Positions 45,283 to 54,790 are shown, numbered from the stretch's first letter. The stretch: 64,000 nt of DNA from JBFGCT01 sp963825565 (GCA_963825565.1 CAWGTW010000013.1:124001-188000); one strand, 5' to 3'. Numbers and translations are program-made. The notes: generated by a model not told the origin, from the letters alone.

Positions 45283-46548
45283 TCAGGCCGAAATCGTCGG
45301 TGGGGCGGCGTTGAGCGCGTCGATCGCGAACCCGGCGGCGGTCTTGTAGTCGGCCATGAACGCCTCGATCTCGTGGCGCGGGATCACGTCGTCGATGTCG
45401 TCGAAGACGCCACCGCACCGCTCGTCGACCACGCCGAGGATCGACACCGGCCCCGCCCCCCGGTTGCGCAGCACGAGCGCCGACATGTCGTCGAGCAGCG
45501 CCGATTCGTAGGCGAGCAGCGCCGGCCGCCCGACGCCGTGCTCGAGGAAGGCCGCGCCGAGCACCCGGGCGTCGACGATCGCCTGACTCGCGCCGTTCGA
45601 GCCGACCGGATACATGACGTGTGCCGCGTCGCCCATCAACGCGACCGAGCCGACCACCCAGTGCGGCGCCGGATCGCGGTCGACCATCGGGAACTCGAAG
45701 ACCTCCTCGGACCGGCGGATCATCGCCGGAACGTCGAGCCAGCCGAAGTTCCAGTCCTCGAACTCGCCGATGAACTCCTCGACCCCGACGCGCGTGTTCC
45801 AGTCGCCGCGCCGCCAACCCCGTCGCGGGTCGAAGGTCAGCTCGGCGATCCAGTTCTGCGTCTGGAGCCCGGTCGCCGGGTCCGGCTTCGAGATCGGGTA
45901 GGTGACGAAGCGCTGGTTCATGTTGCCGACAAGCACGAACGACGCACCGGTCCGGATCGGCGGACCCGGTGCAGTGCCGCGCCAGAGCACCGCCCCACCC
46001 CAACGCGGATCGCCCTCGCCCGGATACATCCGGGCGCGCACGACCGAGTGCAGACCATCGGCACCGATCAGCACGTGGCACCCGACGACCGCGGTCCGGC
46101 CGTCGCTCCCGGTGAGCGCGACCTGCACGCCGTCGAGCTCGTGGACGAAGTGGGTCACCCGCCGCCCGGTCGCCACCGCGCCGGGGCCGAGGCGATCGAG
46201 CACCGCCCGGTACAGCAGCATCTGCAGCTCACCCCGGTGCACCGAGTACTGCGGCCAGCGGTAGCCGGCGTCGAGCCCGCGCGGCTCGGACCAGATGTCG
46301 TTGCCGTTGCGGCCGACCAGTGCCCACTCCCTGGTCGCGACACCGATCGCCGCCAGGTCGTCGGCCAGGCCAAGGTCGTGGAGCTCGCGCACTGCGTTGG
46401 GTTGCAGGTTGATGCCGACCCCGAGCGGACGCAGCGTGCGGACCGACTCGACGACCCGGACCGGCACGCCGATCTGATGGCACGTCAGCGCCATCGCCAG
46501 CCCGGCGATGCCGCCGCCGGCGACGAGCACCTCGACGTCGCGCTCCAC
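45283..46548 (-). CDS. FAD-dependent monooxygenase (aromatic hydroxylase type)
   Basis: This 421-residue class A flavoprotein monooxygenase has GXGXXG motif VAGGGIAGLAMALTCHQIG, a DG motif in GADGLHSVVRARMYPG and the GD motif ALMGDAAHVMYPVGSNGASQ. The start is a GTG. VGINLQPNAVRELHDLGLAD is also typical. Such enzymes hydroxylate or epoxidise aromatic or polyketide-like substrates with NAD(P)H and O2. It converges with the DAO-type oxidase (9-base gap) and is divergent from the acyltransferase. The substrate is unknown. Confidence 0.9.
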   Translation of the reverse strand: MERDVEVLVAGGGIAGLAMALTCHQIGVPVRVVESVRTLRPLGVGINLQPNAVRELHDLGLADDLAAIGVATREWALVGRNGNDIWSEPRGLDAGYRWPQYSVHRGELQMLLYRAVLDRLGPGAVATGRRVTHFVHELDGVQVALTGSDGRTAVVGCHVLIGADGLHSVVRARMYPGEGDPRWGGAVLWRGTAPGPPIRTGASFVLVGNMNQRFVTYPISKPDPATGLQTQNWIAELTFDPRRGWRRGDWNTRVGVEEFIGEFEDWNFGWLDVPAMIRRSEEVFEFPMVDRDPAPHWVVGSVALMGDAAHVMYPVGSNGASQAIVDARVLGAAFLEHGVGRPALLAYESALLDDMSALVLRNRGAGPVSILGVVDERCGGVFDDIDDVIPRHEIEAFMADYKTAAGFAIDALNAAPPTISA

Positions 46549-46634
46549 GTCCCGAGGATACCGATCGCGGTGATGACGGCCGAAAGTGACCTTGTCCTCG
46601 GGCTCGGCATCGTGCGCACGCCGACACTCGAAGG

Positions 46635-49493
46635 GTGACGAACATCAAGGAGCTCGCACCGGAGCCACTGAACGGCACCGACGCGACACTGTGGGACATC
46701 GAGCGCGACCCGGCGCTGAGGACGACGGTTGTGTCGATCCTCCAGCTCGACCGAGCGGTCAAGCCGAAGCTGCTGCTCCGCTCGCTCGACGAGTCGTCCC
46801 GGCTGATGCCGCGACTGCGCCAACGCGTCGTCGAACCTCCACTCGGCGTGGGCGTGCCGCACTGGGTCGTCGTCGAGGACGTGGACGTCGCCGACCACCT
46901 GCGCTTCGTCGAGCTCGACGAACCGGTGCCCTTCACCGCGGTCCTCGACCTCGCCGCCGAGATGGCGGAGGCGCCGTTCGATCGCGAGCGCCCGCTCTGG
47001 GAGTGCGCGTACGTCGCAGGGTTGGACGAGGGCCGCGCCGCGCTGATCATCAAGGTGCACCACTCCTTCACCGACGGTGTCGGTGGAGTGGCCCTCCTCG
47101 ACATCTTCCTCGACGCCGTGCGCCGGCCGCCGCGACGCGCTCGCGCCGACCTGCCCGAGCTCCGTCCGGCGCCGGCGCCGGCTTCGACACCGTCGGTCGC
47201 CGACGCGCTCGAACGGTCGGCGACCACCCAGGCGCGGCTGACCCGCGTCGCCATCGACGCGATGCTCCATCCGGTCCGCACGGTCACCGCGACCGTCGCC
47301 GGCGGGCGGTCGGCCGTCCGACTGCTCGCGCCGAGCGGCGGAGCGCTGTCGCCCCTGTTCACCGAGCGCGGCCCCGGGCGCCGGCTCGGCATCCATCAGC
47401 TCGGGCTGGACGACCTGCACGACGCGGCGGCGCGGCACGGCTGCACGATCAACCACCTGTTCGTCGCCGGCGTGATCGACGGCACGGCCGAGTACCACCG
47501 CCGACGCCACGCCCTGCCACCCGAACTGCGGGTGACGATGCCGATCAGCATCCGCCGCAAGGACGACCACGAGGGCGGGAACCAGTGGGCGCCCGTCCGG
47601 TTCCGGGTCCCCGCCGACATCGACGACCCGATCGAGCTGATGCTCAACGTGCGCGAGATCACCGGGAGGTCGCGGAAGGAGCCGGCGCTCGGCTTCAGCC
47701 ACGCGATCGCCGGGGCGATCCAGGTCCTGCCGAGCTCGCTGTCGGCCGGTGTCGTCGGCGGGATGATGCGCGGCGTCGACCTCGTGGTGACCAACGTGCC
47801 GGGCCTCAGCGAACCCCGCTACCTTGCCGGCGCGCAGGTCGAGCGGCTCTACCCGTTCGCCCCTCCCGGCGGTGCCGCGTTCAACGTCGCACTGATGTCG
47901 CACGAGGCGACCGCCTGCATCGGCATCGTGACCGACACGACGGCGGTCGCTGCGCCCGACGAGCTGCACGACTGCATCGCGGCAGGCCTCGATCGGGTCC
48001 TCGACGTCGCCGAGCGGACACCGCCCCAGCGAGCGGTCACCGGCGTGGAGATCGACCACCGGCCCGAGCGGCTGACGTCGCTCGACACGTCGTTCCTCCG
48101 CCTGGAATCGCCGGAGTCGCCGATGCACATCGGCGGCGTGTTCGTCCTCGACGGGGAGGCGCTGCGCGACGCCGATGGCGCGTTGCGCATCGGCGAGATC
48201 CGGCGTCACATCTCGGCCCGCCTCGGCCGCGCGCCGCGCTTCATGCGCCGCCTGGCCGAGGTGCCGCTCGGCCAGGGTCGACCGTTGTGGATCGAGGACC
48301 CCGACTTCGACATCGCGCACCACGTCAAGGTGGGCACTGTCGACGCACCGGGTGGGCTCGACGAGCTCTTCGCCGCGTGCTGCGAGCTGAACATGGAGGT
48401 CCTCGACCGCAGCCGCCCGCTGTGGGAGCTGTGGTTCATCGACCACCTGGCCGACGGTCGGGTCGCGGTACTGCAGAAGGTCCACCACGCGCTGATCGAC
48501 GGGGTCAGCTCGGTCGACTTCCTGGCCACGCTGTTCGACGCCGAGCCGCATCCCGGCGCGGAAGTGCCGATCCGTCGCCCGATCGCCGCGCCGCCGAACG
48601 GTCCGCAGCTCGTCGTCGATGCGTGGGCCGAGCGCCTGCGCGACCCGGTCGAGACGTTCCGGCAGGCGACCCGATCGCTGTCGGCGACGCCGTCGGATGT
48701 CTCGGCGCGGCTGAACGAGTTGGTCGGCAGCGCCCTCGGGATGCTCGGCCCCGGGGCGCGAGCGCCGCAGACCTCGCTCAACAAACCCGTCGGGCGGCGG
48801 CGCCGGCTCCTGACGGTCGACATCGGGTTCGACGACATCGATGCGATCAAGTCGGCCTTCGGCGGCAAGGTGAACGACGTCGCCTTGGCGGTCCTGACCG
48901 GTGGCCTGCGTTCATGGTTCGCCGGCCACGACGAACCGCTCGAGGAACTCCACGCGATGTGTCCGGTCAACGTGCGGGCGCCCGGAACTGCTGGCGAGGG
49001 CGGCAACCACGCCGGCTCGATGCTGATCCCCCTGCCGCTCGCCGAGCCCGACCCGGTCCGGCGGCTGGCGATCATCAGGGAGCGGACGACCAGGGCCAAG
49101 CAGCATCACGAGGGCGAGGGGGTCGCGGCGTTGATCGACGCGGTCGACCACGTCCCGCCCGCCGTACCCGGCGTGGTCGGCGCCGCGCTGCGCTCGTTCG
49201 TCGCCCACCAACCGTTCGTCAACCTGGTGATCACCAACGTCCCCGGGCCACGGGTCCCGCTGTGGTTCATGGGTGCCGAGGCCGAGTCGATGTTCCCGAT
49301 CGTGCCGCTGGGGCCGAACACCACGCTCGGGGTGGCCCTGCTGTCCTACGTCGACCGGCTGACGATCGGGCTGCACGCCGACCCGGACCGCTGCCCCGAT
49401 CTCGATCTCCTCGCCGCGGCGATCGACGACGAGCTCCAGCGCCTGCTGCTCGCCGTCGCCGCGCTCCCCGACCGCGTCGACCCGGACGCGTGA
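46635..49493 (+). CDS. Tandem WS/DGAT acyltransferase fusion
   Basis: This 952-residue protein holds two complete wax ester synthase/diacylglycerol acyltransferase modules. The usual single-module length is about 460-480. Catalytic HHxxxDG motifs are HHSFTDG at 142-148 and HHALIDG at 617-623. The second module begins with a typical SLDTSFLRLESPESPMHIGG near residue 485. Each module ends with a VITNVPG- or VVTNVPG-type PLW loop. These enzymes esterify diacylglycerol or fatty alcohols with acyl-CoA at storage-lipid droplets. Start is a GTG (MTNIKELAPEPL). No frameshift or internal stop joins the modules, so the fusion is real in this assembly. Confidence 0.9.
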   Translation: MTNIKELAPEPLNGTDATLWDIERDPALRTTVVSILQLDRAVKPKLLLRSLDESSRLMPRLRQRVVEPPLGVGVPHWVVVEDVDVADHLRFVELDEPVPFTAVLDLAAEMAEAPFDRERPLWECAYVAGLDEGRAALIIKVHHSFTDGVGGVALLDIFLDAVRRPPRRARADLPELRPAPAPASTPSVADALERSATTQARLTRVAIDAMLHPVRTVTATVAGGRSAVRLLAPSGGALSPLFTERGPGRRLGIHQLGLDDLHDAAARHGCTINHLFVAGVIDGTAEYHRRRHALPPELRVTMPISIRRKDDHEGGNQWAPVRFRVPADIDDPIELMLNVREITGRSRKEPALGFSHAIAGAIQVLPSSLSAGVVGGMMRGVDLVVTNVPGLSEPRYLAGAQVERLYPFAPPGGAAFNVALMSHEATACIGIVTDTTAVAAPDELHDCIAAGLDRVLDVAERTPPQRAVTGVEIDHRPERLTSLDTSFLRLESPESPMHIGGVFVLDGEALRDADGALRIGEIRRHISARLGRAPRFMRRLAEVPLGQGRPLWIEDPDFDIAHHVKVGTVDAPGGLDELFAACCELNMEVLDRSRPLWELWFIDHLADGRVAVLQKVHHALIDGVSSVDFLATLFDAEPHPGAEVPIRRPIAAPPNGPQLVVDAWAERLRDPVETFRQATRSLSATPSDVSARLNELVGSALGMLGPGARAPQTSLNKPVGRRRRLLTVDIGFDDIDAIKSAFGGKVNDVALAVLTGGLRSWFAGHDEPLEELHAMCPVNVRAPGTAGEGGNHAGSMLIPLPLAEPDPVRRLAIIRERTTRAKQHHEGEGVAALIDAVDHVPPAVPGVVGAALRSFVAHQPFVNLVITNVPGPRVPLWFMGAEAESMFPIVPLGPNTTLGVALLSYVDRLTIGLHADPDRCPDLDLLAAAIDDELQRLLLAVAALPDRVDPDA

Positions 49494-49524
49494 TCTTCTC
49501 GCGACGCCTGGCGTGCGAGAAGAT
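49493..49524. terminator. Hairpin between convergent genes (relative of 27479)
   Basis: ATCTTCTCGC (49493-49502) pairs with GCGAGAAGAT (49515-49524). Inside, ACGC/GCGT (49504-49507 and 49511-49514) extends the stem to a 3-base loop. The 18 bases at 49486-49503 match 27480-27497 at 17 positions. It sits at the end of the acyltransferase gene and before the convergent AzlD gene. Confidence 0.65.
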
Positions 49525-49549
49525 GACCGCGCGGGGCTGCCCGCCCCGG

Positions 49550-49867
49550 TCAGGTGAGCCAGATCAGGACCCAGAGCACGACCATGCCCGCGGCGAGCGC
49601 GGCGATCAGGTTCTTGGTCCGCGCGGCGACGAGACACCCCGCGGCAAGCGCCACCACCTCGCTCCACTCGACTCCGCTCACGCCGGCACCGCCGGCGAGC
49701 AGGCTGACCACCAGCGCCGAGAGGACCGCAGGGCCGACGTACCGCACGGCTCGCTGGACCTCGGCGGGCATCGTGCGGTCGGCGAGCAGGACGATCAGCC
49801 CGGCCCGCGCCGAGTACGTCAGCGCGCCCACCACGAGGACGGCGGCCAGGGCAGCGGTCGGGGTCAC
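49550..49867 (-). CDS. azlD: AzlD-family membrane protein
   Basis: This 105-residue protein has three or four hydrophobic helices (LAAVLVVGALTYSARAGLIV, VGPAVLSALVVSLLAGGAG, KNLIAALAAGMVVLWVLIWL). It matches the small subunit of the AzlCD branched-chain amino acid exporter in size and layout. The GTG start overlaps the AzlC stop by four bases. With AzlC it would export leucine-like amino acids or analogues across the membrane. Confidence 0.9.
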   Translation of the reverse strand: MTPTAALAAVLVVGALTYSARAGLIVLLADRTMPAEVQRAVRYVGPAVLSALVVSLLAGGAGVSGVEWSEVVALAAGCLVAARTKNLIAALAAGMVVLWVLIWLT

Positions 49868-50580
49868 GACGCCGACGTCCGATCCGGTGACCGTTCGGGC
49901 GCACGCAGCCGGTCGGCGAGGTAGCCGGCGATCACACCGCTGATCGCACCGATCAGGATGCCACCGTTGTTGGGCACCCCGAGCGCTGCAAAGCACACGG
50001 CGGCGCCGGTCACTGCGGCGATCACCCCGGGCCGGTTGGTCAGCCCGATCACGACCAGCCCGGCGAACATGATCGCCGGGGCGACCTCGAGCCGCCAGCC
50101 CGCGGGGATCGCCGACCCGGCGAACAACCCGAGCGTGACCGTGCAGCACCAACTCGTCAGGAAGAACAGCGACGTCGTCAGGTAGTACCGCCGCCAGTCG
50201 GCGTCGTCCAACTCGGCCCGGGCCGACGTGAGCGCGAAGACCTGGTCGATCAGGAAGTACGGGCCGAGCCAGCGGAACCAGCGCGGTTGGTTGCGGAAAC
50301 GCGGCGACAGTGCCCCGCTGTACATCACGTGGCGGAGGTTGATCACCACCGCCGTCGCGACCAGCGTCACCCACGTCGCGGTCGCGGCGAGCGTCACCGT
50401 CGCTAGTTGCGCGGCGCCGGCGAACACGAACAGGTTGGTCGACCACGCGATTCCGACCGGCATCGCCGACTCGGTCATCGCCAGCCCGAGCACGAGCGCG
50501 AACGGGATCGCCGGCACGTACAACGGCCATGCCTCGCGCAGCGCCCGGCGGGACGCGGGATGTGACAGGACCCGGCTCAC
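49864..50580 (-). CDS. azlC: AzlC-family branched-chain amino acid exporter
   Basis: This 238-residue membrane protein has YVPAIPFALVLGLAMTESAM and WSTNLFVFAGAAQLATVTLA, then VATAVVINLRHVMYSGALSP, which are typical AzlC loops. The GTG at 50580 (VSRVLSHPASRRALREAWPL) is the likely start; a longer frame to 50868 is basic and not family-like. It pairs with AzlD through the 4-base overlap. Confidence 0.9.
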   Translation of the reverse strand: MSRVLSHPASRRALREAWPLYVPAIPFALVLGLAMTESAMPVGIAWSTNLFVFAGAAQLATVTLAATATWVTLVATAVVINLRHVMYSGALSPRFRNQPRWFRWLGPYFLIDQVFALTSARAELDDADWRRYYLTTSLFFLTSWCCTVTLGLFAGSAIPAGWRLEVAPAIMFAGLVVIGLTNRPGVIAAVTGAAVCFAALGVPNNGGILIGAISGVIAGYLADRLRAPERSPDRTSAS

Positions 50581-50710
50581 GAGGCGATGATCGCCGCTCC
50601 ACCGGCCGACCCGTCGGCGCAGCGGGGTGGCATCACCACCAGCACCGCATCCGGCGACGTGCGCATCGGGCGACGCCCGCACCCGCGACGGCTCGATCGA
50701 GCACGCCGGG

Positions 50711-51436
50711 TCATCGCAGGAGGCGGCGACGGAACAGCGAGTGAACCCGCTCCCAGTGGAGCTCGGAGGCCGCCCGGTCGTAGCGCGGGCCGGCCGGCGC
50801 GAACCCGTGCACGGCATCGGTGACGAGATCGAACGTATACGTGACGCCCGCCGCGTCCAGCGCGTCACGGAACACCGGGATCGTCTCGGGCGGGGCGGTC
50901 TCGTCCGGGTCGACCCAGGCGAGATGGACCTCGGCGCGCACCGAGTCCAGACCGAGGTGTGGCGAATCGTCGCTGTCGCGCACCATCCACGCGCCGTGGA
51001 TCGACGCGACCGCTGCGACGCGGTCGGGCAGGGCGCGGGCCAGCGACACGACCAGCCCGCCGCTCATGCAGAACCCGACCGCACCGACATCACCACGCCG
51101 CGCCGCTGGGTCGGCCTGGGCCGCGACGAGCAGCGCCTCGGCATCGGGGACGATGTTGGTCGGGGTGATCGTGTCCATCAGCTCACGGCGGGCATGCATG
51201 TCCTCGTCGCTCATCCCGAACTCGCGGAACGGACCCCCGCGGTAGAACAGGTACGGCATCATCACGTAGTACCCGGCCGACGCCAGCCTGCTCGCCATGT
51301 CGTGGAGCGCCGGACGGATGCTGGGCGCGTCCATCAGGTACAGCACGATCGGATGTGGCCCGTCGTGCTCGGGGTGGACGATGAACGTCGGCATCGTCCC
51401 GTCCGGGGTGCTGACGTCGATCCGGCGTTCGATCAT
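50711..51436 (-). CDS. Dienelactone hydrolase family protein
   Basis: This 241-residue alpha/beta hydrolase has the family's Cys nucleophile at residue 123 in VGFCMSGGLVVSLA, and the His is in VTDAVHGFAPAG. PYLFYRGGPFREFG is also typical of the family. Classic enzymes open the dienelactone ring in chloroaromatic breakdown; many relatives act on other esters. It lies 29 bases upstream of the next hydrolase on the same strand and may share its transcript. Confidence 0.88.
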   Translation of the reverse strand: MIERRIDVSTPDGTMPTFIVHPEHDGPHPIVLYLMDAPSIRPALHDMASRLASAGYYVMMPYLFYRGGPFREFGMSDEDMHARRELMDTITPTNIVPDAEALLVAAQADPAARRGDVGAVGFCMSGGLVVSLARALPDRVAAVASIHGAWMVRDSDDSPHLGLDSVRAEVHLAWVDPDETAPPETIPVFRDALDAAGVTYTFDLVTDAVHGFAPAGPRYDRAASELHWERVHSLFRRRLLR

Positions 51437-51464
51437 CGACTGATTCTGCCAGGTGTCGTTCCGG

Positions 51465-52178
51465 TCAGGCCGGTGGGAGCGTGCCGACGAAGTCGGCGAT
51501 CAGCGTCGCGACCTCCGCGGCGTGGGTGTCCTCGTGCATCGAGTGCCCGCCGCCTTCGACCACGACCAGCCGGGCATGGGGCATCTTGCGCTCGAGGTAC
51601 CGGCCGGCACCGGTGTACTCGGGGCGATCGTCACCGCCGGCGAGCACGAGCGTCGGTGTCGTGATCTCGGCGAGGCGGTCCATGACGACCGAGTCCTCCT
51701 GGAGGTTGAGCTCGGTCACCTGGACCGGCACACCGAAGCGATGGGCGTTGCGACGGGTTCGTTCGTTCCACTCCTCCCGCTTGGAGGGGTCGCGGTAGCC
51801 GGGTCCCGTGTTCTCGACGACGAGCGCCCGGGCGACGCGGGGCCGGGTCGCGGCGTAGGCCAGCGCGAGGTACCCCCCGAGCGAATGCCCGACGAGTACG
51901 GCCGGTTGCGCGAGTTCGGCCAGCAACTCGTCGAGATCGGCGAGCGCGGCGTCGCGGGTGTACTCCGCCGGATGGTCGGGGACGGGCGACGAGCCGTGGC
52001 CGAGCAGATCGACGGCGATGACCGAGAACCGATCGTCGAGCGCGGTCATCACCGCCTCCCACGTCGCCGACGACGTGCCGAGCCCGTGGAGAAAGACGAG
52101 GGGCGGACCCGATCCTCGCCTGACGGTGTGGAGTCGCACGGCGCCGACCGTACCCAGTCGCGAAGGCCCCGTCGTCAC
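51465..52178 (-). CDS. Alpha/beta hydrolase
   Basis: This 237-residue alpha/beta hydrolase has an oxyanion-hole HGLGTSSATW (31-40) and nucleophile Ser99 in GHSLGGYLALAYA. The acid is in GGDDRPEYTG and the His in EGGGHSMHED. It resembles proline iminopeptidase, epoxide hydrolase and MhpC-type enzymes, whose cap domains share the layout; the substrate is not clear. The start at 52178 (GTG) or at a GTG 13 codons further in (RLHTVRRG) is uncertain. Confidence 0.85.
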   Translation of the reverse strand: MTTGPSRLGTVGAVRLHTVRRGSGPPLVFLHGLGTSSATWEAVMTALDDRFSVIAVDLLGHGSSPVPDHPAEYTRDAALADLDELLAELAQPAVLVGHSLGGYLALAYAATRPRVARALVVENTGPGYRDPSKREEWNERTRRNAHRFGVPVQVTELNLQEDSVVMDRLAEITTPTLVLAGGDDRPEYTGAGRYLERKMPHARLVVVEGGGHSMHEDTHAAEVATLIADFVGTLPPA

Positions 52179-52240
52179 CCGCCGATCGAACGTGACCTCG
52201 GACTCTTGCCGGCCGCCGGTCGGTGATCGACGATCGGATC

Positions 52241-52777
52241 ATGCCTCGACGGTTTGTGCCACTCATCATGCTCGTCGCCGCGTCGATGGTCGGTGCTGCG
52301 TGCAACTCGGAGTCGTCGTCGACCGGCACAGCGGACTCGACCACGATCGAGCCCTCGACGACCGAGCCGACCACCACGATGCCCGAGCCCACGGCAGCTC
52401 CGGCGACACCGGCTCCGGCGACCGACCCACCCGCGACCGCCGCGCCGCCGACCGACCCGCCGGCGCCGACTGCCGACTGCTCGGCCGCGGCGATGCTCCC
52501 GCTGCTCACCAGCCTCTTCCCGTCCAATCCCGCATGGGTCATCGTCGACGTCGACATCGCCAACTGCCAGAACGGCTACGCCCGCGTCTTTGCCGTGCCG
52601 GACATGAGCTCGTGCCCCGACCCGACGATGCCGTGCCTCGAGAGCGAACAGCTGTTCCTCGGGGATGTCTCGGGCACGTGGAAGCTGATCGACTACGGCA
52701 CCGGCCTCGACTGCGGTGATCCCGCATCCCTGCTGCCCGCGACCCAAGCCGCCTGCGTCGCGCTCGGCCTGGCCTGA
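52241..52777 (+). CDS. Lipoprotein with Thr/Pro-rich linker
   Basis: This 178-residue protein (MPRRFVPLIMLVAASMV) has lipobox VGAAC with C at about residue 21, followed by a roughly 55-residue linker of Thr/Pro/Ala. A small domain with four to six Cys follows (ADCSAAAMLPLLTSL, NCQNGYARVFAVPDMSSC, PCLESEQLF). The linker is common in envelope-anchored actinobacterial lipoproteins. A GTG at 52223 would add six residues. The function is not recognised; the Cys pattern suggests disulfides outside the cell. This is of note because a TlpA-like oxidoreductase is encoded 16 kb away. Confidence 0.7.
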   Translation: MPRRFVPLIMLVAASMVGAACNSESSSTGTADSTTIEPSTTEPTTTMPEPTAAPATPAPATDPPATAAPPTDPPAPTADCSAAAMLPLLTSLFPSNPAWVIVDVDIANCQNGYARVFAVPDMSSCPDPTMPCLESEQLFLGDVSGTWKLIDYGTGLDCGDPASLLPATQAACVALGLA

Positions 52778-52972
52778 CCGCCGGCGAGTGTCTCGCTCGC
52801 ACAACGTCTCGGCGTCGACGATGCCCGAACCCGGCACCACCGACACCCAGACACCGCCCGACCCCCAGCCGAACCCGACCCACCGACCCACGGCGGCGCG
52901 TCGCGCGCCGGTGTCGCCACCGAAGAATCGCTGTGACATCATCGGCTCGGTGAGCGCTCCGGGCAGACCACC

Positions 52973-54790
52973 GTGCTGAAGTCGCTGGGGGCGACGATGG
53001 CGCAGGTGTCCCAGCGGTTGCGCGACGGCGACCGTGCCGTCCCGACGAGCACCGATGACCGCTCGCGCGACGCGGCGCGGCGGGCCGAACGGAGCCGGCA
53101 GCGCAAGACGATCGTCGTGCTCGTCGTCATGTTCGTCGTGATGGTCGGCCTGTTCAGCACGGTGTTCCACGAGCTGATGGACCGCGAAGGCCGCTCGTAC
53201 TCCTGGCCGACGAGCGTGTATTGGACCCTGACGACGATGACGACGCTCGGCTTCGGCGACATCACCTTCGAGTCCGACGCAGGGCGCATCTTCTCGATCG
53301 TCGTGCTGCTCTCCGGCTCGACGTTCCTGCTCGTGATGCTGCCGTTCGTGTTCATCCAGTTCGTCTTCATCCCGTGGATGAACGAGCGCGAGCGCCGCCG
53401 GGCGCCGCGCTCGGTCGCCGCCTCGACCGGCGGCCATGTCATCCTCACCGCGCTCGGCCCGGTCGAGGAGGATCTGATCGAGAAGGCCGAGCAGGCCGAG
53501 GTGCCCTACGTCGTCATCGTCGAGGACGTCGATGATGCCGGCCGCCTGCACGACGAGGGGCGCACGGTGATGGTCGGCCCGCTCGACGACCCGGGCACGT
53601 ACCGCAACGCGCGCGTCGACCAGGCCGCGATGGTCGTTGCGACGCAGAACGACCAGACCAACACGAACATCGCGTTCACCGTGCGCGAGATCGCCCCCGA
53701 CGTCGACATCGTCGCCAGCGCCAACTCGCCGGCGTCGGTCGACATCCTCGAGATCGCGGGAGCCGACCACGTCGTGCAACTCGGCGAGGTGCTCGGGTCG
53801 GCGATGGCGGCGCGGACACTCGGGCTCGGCGGCCACAGCCACGTGATCGGCAGCTTTGTCGGGCTCCAGATCGCCGAGGCAGGGGCGATCGGCACCGATC
53901 TCGTCGACCGGACCCTGGCCGACGCCCGGCTGCGCGAGCGGTTCGGCGTCGGGATCATCGGGGTCTGGGACCGGGGCGAGTTCAGCATCGCGACCGCCGA
54001 CACCTGGCTGCGCGAGTCGTCGATGTTGCTGCTCGCCGGCACGACCGAGCAGCTCGCGGCCTTCGACCGTGCGCATACGACCGCCTCGCCGACCGCGAAC
54101 AACGCGGTGATCATCGGCGGGGGCCGCGTGGGGCGAGCCGTCGGCCACGCATTCGCCGCGGAAGGCATCGAGTTCGCGATCGTCGAACAGCTGCCCGAAC
54201 GCCGCCGGGAGGGCGTCCGGTACGTGCTCGGCGACGCCGCCGACCGTTCGATCCTGCGGGAGGCAGGCATCGAGGACGCCGGCGCAGTGCTGATCACCAC
54301 CCACGACGACAACGTCAACGTCTACCTCACCCGCTACTGCCGCGGGTTGCGACCCGACGTCCGGATCATCTCCCGCTCGAAGCTCGACCGCAACGTGTCG
54401 ACCCTCTACCGGGCGGGCGCTGATGCGGTGCTGTCCTACGCCGGGACCGGGTCGGCCGCGATCTGGAACCACTTCCGCGGCGACGAGACGCTGCTGGTGG
54501 CGCACGGGCTCAACGTGTTCCGTACGCCGATCCCCCGCGAGCTGGCCGGGACGACCCTCGCCGAGGCGCACGTCTACCGGCGGACGCAGTGCAACGTGGT
54601 CGCCGTCGAGGCGGGTGGAGCGATCCGCGGCAACCCGGATGCCCGAACTCCCCTGCCGGCCGAGGGGGATCTCGTGCTGGTCGGCACCGATGTCGCCGAG
54701 GCCCGCTTCTCGGAGGTTTTCCCCCACGCCCGCCGCCGCCCCCTGCTCCAGCGCGTGCGACGGGCGGGCGTCGATGGCGAACGACGCTGA
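52973..54790 (+). CDS. Potassium channel with two RCK/TrkA-N domains
   Basis: This 605-residue protein starts at a GTG. The pore module has two helices (TIVVLVVMFVVMVGLFSTVF; FSIVVLLSGSTFLLVMLPFV) around the filter TMTTLGFGD (91-96 for TLGFGD), which is a GFGD rather than GYGD form. TrkA-N/RCK domain 1 begins at GGHVILTALGPVEEDLIEKA and domain 2 at NAVIIGGGRVGRAVGHAF, a clear Rossmann GXGXXG. A TrkA-C-like tail (GLNVFRTPIPRELAGTTLAE) ends the protein. It should be a ligand-gated (Ca2+, NAD or nucleotide) K+ channel in the membrane. It lies in front of a glycosylase gene on the same strand. Confidence 0.9.
   Translation: MLKSLGATMAQVSQRLRDGDRAVPTSTDDRSRDAARRAERSRQRKTIVVLVVMFVVMVGLFSTVFHELMDREGRSYSWPTSVYWTLTTMTTLGFGDITFESDAGRIFSIVVLLSGSTFLLVMLPFVFIQFVFIPWMNERERRRAPRSVAASTGGHVILTALGPVEEDLIEKAEQAEVPYVVIVEDVDDAGRLHDEGRTVMVGPLDDPGTYRNARVDQAAMVVATQNDQTNTNIAFTVREIAPDVDIVASANSPASVDILEIAGADHVVQLGEVLGSAMAARTLGLGGHSHVIGSFVGLQIAEAGAIGTDLVDRTLADARLRERFGVGIIGVWDRGEFSIATADTWLRESSMLLLAGTTEQLAAFDRAHTTASPTANNAVIIGGGRVGRAVGHAFAAEGIEFAIVEQLPERRREGVRYVLGDAADRSILREAGIEDAGAVLITTHDDNVNVYLTRYCRGLRPDVRIISRSKLDRNVSTLYRAGADAVLSYAGTGSAAIWNHFRGDETLLVAHGLNVFRTPIPRELAGTTLAEAHVYRRTQCNVVAVEAGGAIRGNPDARTPLPAEGDLVLVGTDVAEARFSEVFPHARRRPLLQRVRRAGVDGERR

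Noticed and set aside
46586..49924. 1112-codon plus frame over the tandem acyltransferase
   Set aside because: The content is Arg/Ala/Pro noise in the wrong frame, while the other frame has two intact catalytic motifs.
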